14,632 bases of DNA from Desulfobulbus sp. (GTDB taxonomy: Bacteria; Desulfobacterota; Desulfobulbia; Desulfobulbales; Desulfobulbaceae): positions 1 through 14,632 of the forward strand of contig DRKH01000455.1 in the NCBI GenBank assembly GCA_011051825.1. The letters run 5' to 3'. Positions 6,950 through 12,238 of this stretch are shown in pieces. A program made the position numbers and the translations under genes. Position 1 is the first letter of the stretch, and every line of letters begins with the position of its first letter. The notes below the pieces were generated by a model. The model worked only from the letters and a program-made list of their open reading frames with translations. It was not told the DNA's origin and made no database searches.

Positions 6950-7738
6950 GTGATTCGTGTAACTGTAAAATTGGTTCTGATTTTTATTCTGGTCTATGCC
7001 GGGGTATCCTTTGTTTATGGCCGCCTGGAAAAACGACTGCTCGTTCCGACGGCGGCCGTTGTTTCCCCGCCTGCCCGGAGCGAACCGGTTGAAAAGACAA
7101 AGCAGGTCTTGCAGAAAACAAGTAATTATCAGATAATACTGACCAGAAATATTTTTGAGGCGGTTCTGGAACAGAAGAATGTGGAGCCGAAGAAAAAGGA
7201 ACCGAAAAAAGTGGTTGAGAAGGAGCCGGAGAAAACGACCTTGAAACTGGTTCTGCAAGGGACTGTAAGCGGTGCTGAACGTGATGCTCGGGCGGTTATT
7301 GTTGATCAGAAGGAAAAAAAACAGGATATCTATCAAATAGGAGATGCGGTACAGGGCGCACTGATCACCTCTATTGAGCGGGGAAAGGTAATTTTGGAAG
7401 TCAACGGAAAGAAGCAGCTTCTGGTGATCAAAGACCGGAAGGGAGGCGGCGGACAGCCCTCCGGTCGAACGACCGGCAGTTCGACCGGACCCATTTTCGT
7501 TTCTCCGAAAAGCAGTTTCACCCAGCCACCGAAGCGAAGCCTGTTCTCGAAAAAGAACAGCAGGCCGCCTCCCAGGGCCATACCGCATCGCCGTATCAGT
7601 TTTCGCCAGGGGGCCGGTGAGGATGCGGAATCCGCCGGAATTGCAGAACCGGTGGAACCTCTGGATGAAGAAAACATGGACGGGGCCATGGCGGCACCAG
7701 GAGGGTTGGAGTCCGGAACGGAGATTCCCGGCCGTTGA
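6950..7738 (+). CDS. gspC: Type II secretion protein GspC, HR domain only, no PDZ
   Basis: 262 aa with a GTG start two bases after the gspN stop; an AGGAG lies upstream at unusually long spacing (about 12-14 bases). GspC bridges the inner-membrane platform to the N0 domain of the secretin GspD. Seen here: a membrane helix at about 5-24 (TVKLVLIFILVYAGVSFVYG), a Pro/Lys linker, and the HR (homology region) domain at about 58-165, marked by NYQIILTRNIFEAVL and LKLVLQGTVSG...AVIVDQ...YQIGDAV.GALI..I..GKVILE.NGKKQLL. After the HR domain there is no recognisable PDZ domain. Instead residues about 166-262 form a Gly/Pro/Ser/Arg-rich, probably disordered tail with an acidic end. PDZ-less GspC proteins exist, so this may be normal for the lineage. 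The stop codon lies at the edge of the repeat-rich gap, so alteration of the C-terminus by repeat insertion is possible. Confidence 0.85.
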   Translation: MIRVTVKLVLIFILVYAGVSFVYGRLEKRLLVPTAAVVSPPARSEPVEKTKQVLQKTSNYQIILTRNIFEAVLEQKNVEPKKKEPKKVVEKEPEKTTLKLVLQGTVSGAERDARAVIVDQKEKKQDIYQIGDAVQGALITSIERGKVILEVNGKKQLLVIKDRKGGGGQPSGRTTGSSTGPIFVSPKSSFTQPPKRSLFSKKNSRPPPRAIPHRRISFRQGAGEDAESAGIAEPVEPLDEENMDGAMAAPGGLESGTEIPGR

Positions 7739-7828
7739 CCAGAATGGCTGGAACGGGATTTTCAGGCCCCAGCCACAACGAACCATGAAAATAGCCCGAA
7801 TCGGCAGTGCTTCGTAGGCTGTTTTCGG
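7739..7828 (+). repeat. Diverged copy of the ~98-base repeat, directly after the gspC stop
   Basis: Begins CCAGAATGGCTGGA right after the gspC TGA and ends near GTTTTCGG, a span of 90 bases against 93 for the matching part of the unit at 7994. Shared blocks in the same order are CCAG.ATGGCTGGA, CACAAC.AACCA.GAAAAT, and TTTTCGG at the end. Similarity is clearly lower than between the two tandem units, so this is an older or separate insertion. Confidence 0.55.
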
Positions 7829-7957
7829 CAAAACCGGTATTCCCGGCAAGTCGGGTATAACACACAATGAAACGGGACAGCGCATGGAGACGGATCGCAG
7901 TTTTTATCGATGCAGGTAAGGTAGCGGAGTGGAGCGGAGACTCCGGGCTGTACCTAT

Positions 7958-7992
7958 TCTGACATCTGTCTTCTGCCTTCTGTCCTCTGTTA
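7958..7992 (+). repeat. Heptanucleotide tandem repeat upstream of gspD (five units)
   Basis: Five consecutive 7-base units: TCTGACA, TCTGTCT, TCTGCCT, TCTGTCC, TCTGTTA. All begin TCTG and vary in the last three bases. The unit differs in sequence from the heptamer before gspL but has the same length. It ends two bases before the first tandem ~98-base unit. Confidence 0.75.
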
Positions 7993-7993
7993 C

Positions 7994-8188
7994 GGATAAA
8001 CCAGCATGGCTGGACCAAATTGGCCGGTCACAACAAACCACGAAAATCTCCGACTCCGGCATGGGCAGCCATGTCCTCCCTGGCGATTTTCGGATAATTC
8101 AGCATGACTGGACCAAATTGGCCGGCCACAAAAAAAATAGGAAAATTCCTTACTCCGGCATGGACAGGCTCCTGCTACCGGGATTTTC
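7994..8188 (+). repeat. Two tandem copies of a ~98-base repeat
   Basis: Unit 1 is 7994-8091 and unit 2 is 8092-8188; a third GGATAA at 8189 closes the array. Both units begin GGATAA and contain CAGCATG.CTGGACCAAATT followed by GGCCGG.CACAA, then GAAAAT, CTCCGGCATGG.CAG, and GATTTTCGG just before the next GGATAA. By eye about three quarters of positions agree. The element contains short palindromic parts (GGCCGGCC in unit 2). It has no spacers, so it is not a CRISPR array, and looks like a dispersed intergenic repeat family. Confidence 0.75.
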
Positions 8189-8223
8189 GGATAAATAACA
8201 CCCGCGTTAAGGTGAACAGATTT

Positions 8224-10485
8224 ATGGGTTCTAAAACCTCATTTTTTTATATCGTCGTGCACGGCCTTCTCCTGGCCGCGCTTCTGCTGGTGGTCTGCCC
8301 CGTATATGGTGCTGCGGCAAAAACAAAAAACGCTCAGACCGCTGCGCCGGTGTCACAACGCTACGTGACCATTGATTTTAATGATGTAGATATCAATATC
8401 TTTATCAAGTACATAAGCGAGCTGACAAAAAAGAATTTTGTTGTTGACCGGGCCGTGAAGGGGAAGGTGACGATAATATCACCGACCAGGATCTCTGAAA
8501 CCGATGCCTACAAAGTCTTTGAGTCGGTCCTGGAAGTCAATGGCTTCACAACCGTGCCCAGTGGATCGATTATTAAAATTGTTCCGTCCGTGCAGGCCCG
8601 TTCCAAGAGTATTGCCACCATTCGGGGTTCAGAAGGATTGTATCCCGAAGATAAGGTTGTGACCCAGATTATACAACTGGAGCATTCCAATCCCAATGAT
8701 CTGAAAAAGATTCTCGCACCTCTGGTTTCTAAAACCAGCGTGGTGATATCACACCCGGAATCCGGCCTGCTGATCATCACTGATGTTATGAGTAACATCA
8801 AAAGGTTGCTTGATATTATCAAGGCTGTTGATGTTCCGTCCATCGGCGAGGAACTGGTTATTCTGCCCCTGAAACATGCCTCGGCAACGAATGTTGCCAA
8901 GTCCATCAGCCAGCTCTTTCTGCGGGCTGCCAAGAAGGGCAGTCGTTCTCAGATTATAAAGATTATTCCCTATGATCGGACAAATTCGCTGATTGTCTTT
9001 GCCCCCAAGTCCCAGGTGCAGAAAATTCGAAATCTTCTGGTTCAGCTCGATAGCGAGATTCCGCGAGGCAAAGGGAAAATTCATGTCTACTATCTGCAGA
9101 ATGCAAGTGCCGAGGAACTGGTTAAGGTGTTGACGACCTTGCCCGGCAAACAGTCCTCTTCCAAGAAGGGGCTGAAGGCGCCGCCGATCTCAACCGATTC
9201 CAGGATCATGGCCGATCCGGAAACGAATTCACTCATCATTACCGCCCCCCGTGAGGAATATCTCGTCCTGGAAGACGTTATTAAAAAGCTCGATATCCCC
9301 AGGCGGATGGTCTACCTGGAGGCATTGATCATGGAGGTGAGTGTCAGCAGTGATTTTTCCGTCGGCGTACAGTGGGGAGCAGGTGGTCTGTTCAAAGACG
9401 GTACCGGTAAGGTCGCAACCAGTTTCGGGGCTAAGGGCGGCGGCGGCTTCGGCATATTTGAGAGTCTTGATAAGGAACCACCGGCATTGCCGGCCGGTTT
9501 CAGTTTCGGGGTGGTCAAAGAGGGCATTAAAATCGGCAATGTCCTCTTTCCGAGCATCGGCGCGGTTCTCAATGCCTTTAAGGATGATTCGGATATCAAT
9601 ATTATCGCAACTCCGCAGATTCTGACCACGGATAATAAAAAAGCCATGATCAAGGTCGGTGAAAATATTCCCTATATCACCAGCAAGAACACCAATGCTT
9701 CCAATACCGATTATACAAGTTACGAGTATAAGGATGTTGCCACCACGCTGGAAATTACCCCCCAGATCAATCAGGCTGATCTGGTTCGTCTGGAAATAGG
9801 GGTGGAGGTCATTAAATTGAAGAGTGCCGGAGATGTTGCCACGCCGACAACTTTTAAACGGAGCGCCGATACGACCGTGGTCGTGCATAACGAGGAAACC
9901 GTGGTTATCGGAGGGATTATCGGTCAGGATACCTCCTCAGGAGAATACAAGGTGCCGGTACTCGGGGATATCCCTCTTCTTGGCTGGCTGTTCAAATCCC
10001 GGGCCCACAGTCAGCAGAAAACCAATCTGTTTATCTTTATCACTCCGCACATTGTTGAGAATCAGGCGGAAATTGCCGAGCTTTATTATCAGAAGCGTGA
10101 CACCATGGAATATGTGCAGCCCGGCTCAAGCGAGATTACCGATCATTTTTTTCACGGCAACACCAAGCCCGAACATGCCACTGCCCTGGCTGATATCGGT
10201 TTTGCCAAACTTGAGAAAAAAGAATACGACCAGGCCCGGCAATATTTTACCCAGGCCCTGAAGATTAATCCTGAAAACCCATACGCCTTGATCAACCTGG
10301 GAGTGGTCTGCGAACGCCAGGGAGACAGGGAGGGTGCCCGGAAACTGTATCAAAAGGTCCTGCAGCTGGAGGCGGTTGATTCGGAATCCGGGACAGCCGG
10401 AGTTGATGAGTCGCTCAGGCAGGTGGCCCGGGAGAATCTGGAACAGCTGAATAAATCACAATCGAAACAAAAGACCTCCCAATGA
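8224..10485 (+). CDS. gspD: Type II secretion outer-membrane secretin GspD with C-terminal TPR tail
   Basis: 753 aa from the ATG at 8224, which has AAGGTG nine bases upstream and gives a good signal peptide (MGSKTSFFYIV, then a hydrophobic core ending VCPVYGA). The frame stays open upstream to 8104, but that part is repeat sequence. GspD forms the outer-membrane pore through which folded substrates leave. Domains: N0 at about 46-120 (RYVTIDFNDVDINIFIKYIS), N1 about 145-205, N2 about 210-280, N3 about 285-360, then the secretin core about 360-620 with VPVLGDIPLLGWLF near 577 and TNLFIFITPHIV. Residues 650-685 and 686-719 form two TPR repeats (LADIGFAKLEKKEYDQARQY; LINLGVVCERQGDREGARKL) followed by a charged tail. 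A TPR tail in place of a simple pilotin-binding S-domain is unusual and may serve assembly or partner binding. The stop overlaps gspE as ATGA. Confidence 0.95.
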   Translation: MGSKTSFFYIVVHGLLLAALLLVVCPVYGAAAKTKNAQTAAPVSQRYVTIDFNDVDINIFIKYISELTKKNFVVDRAVKGKVTIISPTRISETDAYKVFESVLEVNGFTTVPSGSIIKIVPSVQARSKSIATIRGSEGLYPEDKVVTQIIQLEHSNPNDLKKILAPLVSKTSVVISHPESGLLIITDVMSNIKRLLDIIKAVDVPSIGEELVILPLKHASATNVAKSISQLFLRAAKKGSRSQIIKIIPYDRTNSLIVFAPKSQVQKIRNLLVQLDSEIPRGKGKIHVYYLQNASAEELVKVLTTLPGKQSSSKKGLKAPPISTDSRIMADPETNSLIITAPREEYLVLEDVIKKLDIPRRMVYLEALIMEVSVSSDFSVGVQWGAGGLFKDGTGKVATSFGAKGGGGFGIFESLDKEPPALPAGFSFGVVKEGIKIGNVLFPSIGAVLNAFKDDSDINIIATPQILTTDNKKAMIKVGENIPYITSKNTNASNTDYTSYEYKDVATTLEITPQINQADLVRLEIGVEVIKLKSAGDVATPTTFKRSADTTVVVHNEETVVIGGIIGQDTSSGEYKVPVLGDIPLLGWLFKSRAHSQQKTNLFIFITPHIVENQAEIAELYYQKRDTMEYVQPGSSEITDHFFHGNTKPEHATALADIGFAKLEKKEYDQARQYFTQALKINPENPYALINLGVVCERQGDREGARKLYQKVLQLEAVDSESGTAGVDESLRQVARENLEQLNKSQSKQKTSQ

Positions 10486-12170
10486 AACAACTCGGAGAAA
10501 TTCTGGTCGAACAGTTCGGTGTGGAACCGGAAAGTGTCGGCAAGGCCCTGCACGATCAGCTTGAAAATGGTCGCCGAATAGGTGAGCTGCTGGTCCAGCA
10601 GAAGAAGATCTCCGAGGACGACCTGCTTCAGGCCCGTTCCATCCAGTCAGGCCTGGACCTGCTCACAACCCTGCCCGCTGAACCCGACCCTTTTTTTATC
10701 GATCGGGTTCCCATTGGCTTTTTGAAGAAATTTATGATGATGCCGGTGGCCACATCGGAGGAGTGTTATGTCGCTTTGGCTGAACCCTTTTATTTTCAGC
10801 AGGTTGACGACCTTCTGCGGGTGCTGCAGTGGGATGGAATGAAAACAGTGCTGGCCCCGCAGGAAGAGATCTATCTGGCAATCAATACCGCCTATGATAT
10901 GGGCAATCGCGATGCCGCCGATCAGGTCATGCAGGATATTGACGAGGAGGATCCGGAAAGCATCCTCTCGGAGATCGAAGAGACCGCCGACCTGCTCGAC
11001 GATACCAGTGATGCGCCGGTGATCAAGCTGGTGAACCTGGTCCTTTCCCAGGCCGTTCGCGATAATGCCAGTGATATTCATATTGAATCCTACAAAGACC
11101 GGGTCAAAATCCGAAAAAGAGTGGATGGTATCCTCTATGACATGTACTCCCCGCCCAAGCATGTCCAGTCCAAGTTGATTTCCAGGATCAAGATCATGGC
11201 AAAAATGGATATTGCCGAAAAACGGTTGCCCCAGGATGGCCGGATCGAGATCCGCATAGCCGATAAGAATATTGATCTCCGGGTGTCAACCCTGCCGACA
11301 GCCTTTGGCGAACGGGTGGTCATGCGCCTGCTTGACAAGTCGAGTGTCCTCCTCTCTCTGGATACGCTGGGCATGGGAAAAAGAGATCTTGGCCGGTTTG
11401 AGCAACTGATCAAGGCTCCGTACGGGATTATCCTGGTGACCGGACCAACCGGCAGCGGTAAAACCACCACCCTCTATTCGGCCCTTACAATTCTTAATCA
11501 GCCCGGGGTAAATATCATAACCGTTGAGGATCCCATTGAATACCAGATCAATGGTATCAGCCAGATGCAGGTGAACACCAAGATCGGGCTGACCTTTGCA
11601 AACGGTCTGCGAACCATTGTCCGTCAGGATCCGGATATCATCCTGGTCGGCGAGATCCGTGATATGGAAACCGCCGAGATTGCGATTCAGTCCGCCCTGA
11701 CCGGGCATCTTGTGTTTTCCACCCTCCACACCAACGATTCTGCCAGTGCCGTTACCCGTTTGATTGATATGGGAGTGGAGCCGTTTCTGGTTTCCTCTTC
11801 CGTCAATGCCATTCTGGCCCAGCGACTGGTACGCAAGATCTGTCCGCACTGCCGTGAATCGTATCAACCTGACAGGGAATATCTCGCTAGAGTCGGCCTG
11901 TCGCTGGATAAATTCGGTGATCACCTGCTGTATCGCGGCCAGGGCTGTCCTGAATGTCTGGGAACCGGCTATAAAGGGCGTCTGGGACTCTATGAGTTGA
12001 TGATTTTAAGTGACGAGCTGAAAAGTATGATTCTGACGACCTCGGATTCGGGTCAGATCAAGAAATACGCCCTGGCCCAGGATGCGGATATGCATACCCT
12101 GCGCCAGGACGGCCTCGACAAGGTGCTGGAGGGCCTGACCACTCTGGAGGAAGTCTTCCGGGTTACCTGA
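10482..12170 (+). CDS. gspE: Type II secretion system ATPase GspE
   Basis: 562 aa. GspE is the cytoplasmic hexameric ATPase that drives pseudopilus assembly, docked on GspL. Residues 1 to about 60 are the N1 domain (LGEILVEQFGV...GRRIGELLVQQKKISEDDLL), followed by the N2 region (about 65-150) and an acidic linker (about 151-175). The catalytic part includes SDIHIESY...IRKRVDGILYDM, Walker A GPTGSGKTT (321-329), the Asp box VEDPIEYQINGISQMQVN, Walker B DIILVGEIRD (385-394) with catalytic E391, and the His box LTGHLVFSTLHTN (406-418). A zinc-binding pair CPHC (C454, C457) and CPEC (C489, C492) is complete, as in GspE and PilB. No key residue is missing. It overlaps gspD by ATGA, so the two are translationally coupled. 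No terminator is visible after the stop. Confidence 0.96.
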   Translation: MKQLGEILVEQFGVEPESVGKALHDQLENGRRIGELLVQQKKISEDDLLQARSIQSGLDLLTTLPAEPDPFFIDRVPIGFLKKFMMMPVATSEECYVALAEPFYFQQVDDLLRVLQWDGMKTVLAPQEEIYLAINTAYDMGNRDAADQVMQDIDEEDPESILSEIEETADLLDDTSDAPVIKLVNLVLSQAVRDNASDIHIESYKDRVKIRKRVDGILYDMYSPPKHVQSKLISRIKIMAKMDIAEKRLPQDGRIEIRIADKNIDLRVSTLPTAFGERVVMRLLDKSSVLLSLDTLGMGKRDLGRFEQLIKAPYGIILVTGPTGSGKTTTLYSALTILNQPGVNIITVEDPIEYQINGISQMQVNTKIGLTFANGLRTIVRQDPDIILVGEIRDMETAEIAIQSALTGHLVFSTLHTNDSASAVTRLIDMGVEPFLVSSSVNAILAQRLVRKICPHCRESYQPDREYLARVGLSLDKFGDHLLYRGQGCPECLGTGYKGRLGLYELMILSDELKSMILTTSDSGQIKKYALAQDADMHTLRQDGLDKVLEGLTTLEEVFRVT

Positions 12171-12238
12171 TTGCAGAAGGTGTATTCTCTTTCAATCATG
12201 GTGGCTTTTTCCCCTGACGTGCCGATCTAAACCAGCTA

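Larger units (their letters stand above)
7739..8223 (+). other. Repeat-rich non-coding gap between gspC and gspD
   Basis: This 485-base gap interrupts an otherwise tightly packed operon. From left to right it holds a diverged ~90-base repeat copy (7739-7828), an unassigned stretch (7829-7957) with a weak 6-bp inverted repeat CGGAGT/ACTCCG (7925-7930 and 7940-7945), a heptamer array (7958-7992), two tandem ~98-base repeat units (7994-8188) and 35 bases leading to the gspD start. I see no convincing promoter, terminator or RNA gene. Short frames through it follow the repeats rather than a protein family. It may separate gspD-E into a second transcription unit; nothing in the sequence proves that. 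Confidence 0.7.

Noticed and set aside
6716..7885. Long minus-strand frame (389 codons) opposite gspN and gspC
   Set aside because: Antisense shadow of well-supported genes, with no domain or signal, and composition typical of a complementary frame.
7867..7962. 31-codon frame with RRIAVFIDAG, resembling the start of a NYN-domain protein
   Set aside because: The match is only about eight residues, no ribosome binding site is present and the frame ends in the heptamer array; chance or a tiny remnant cannot be told apart.
7994..8188. CRISPR-like array
   Set aside because: The units are ~98 bases, directly adjacent with no spacers, and only about three quarters identical.
7929..8198. 89-codon open frame on the + strand between gspC and gspD
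   Set aside because: It runs through the heptamer array and both ~98-base units; its protein is just the repeats translated, with no ribosome binding site or family resemblance.
9229..9888. Minus-strand frame of 219 codons opposite gspD
   Set aside because: Shadow of the secretin core, which is conserved in the + frame.
12171..12238. Promoter or terminator between gspE and the hybrid kinase
   Set aside because: TTGCAG at 12171 has no fitting -10 box at proper spacing, and no GC-rich hairpin followed by a T-run is seen.
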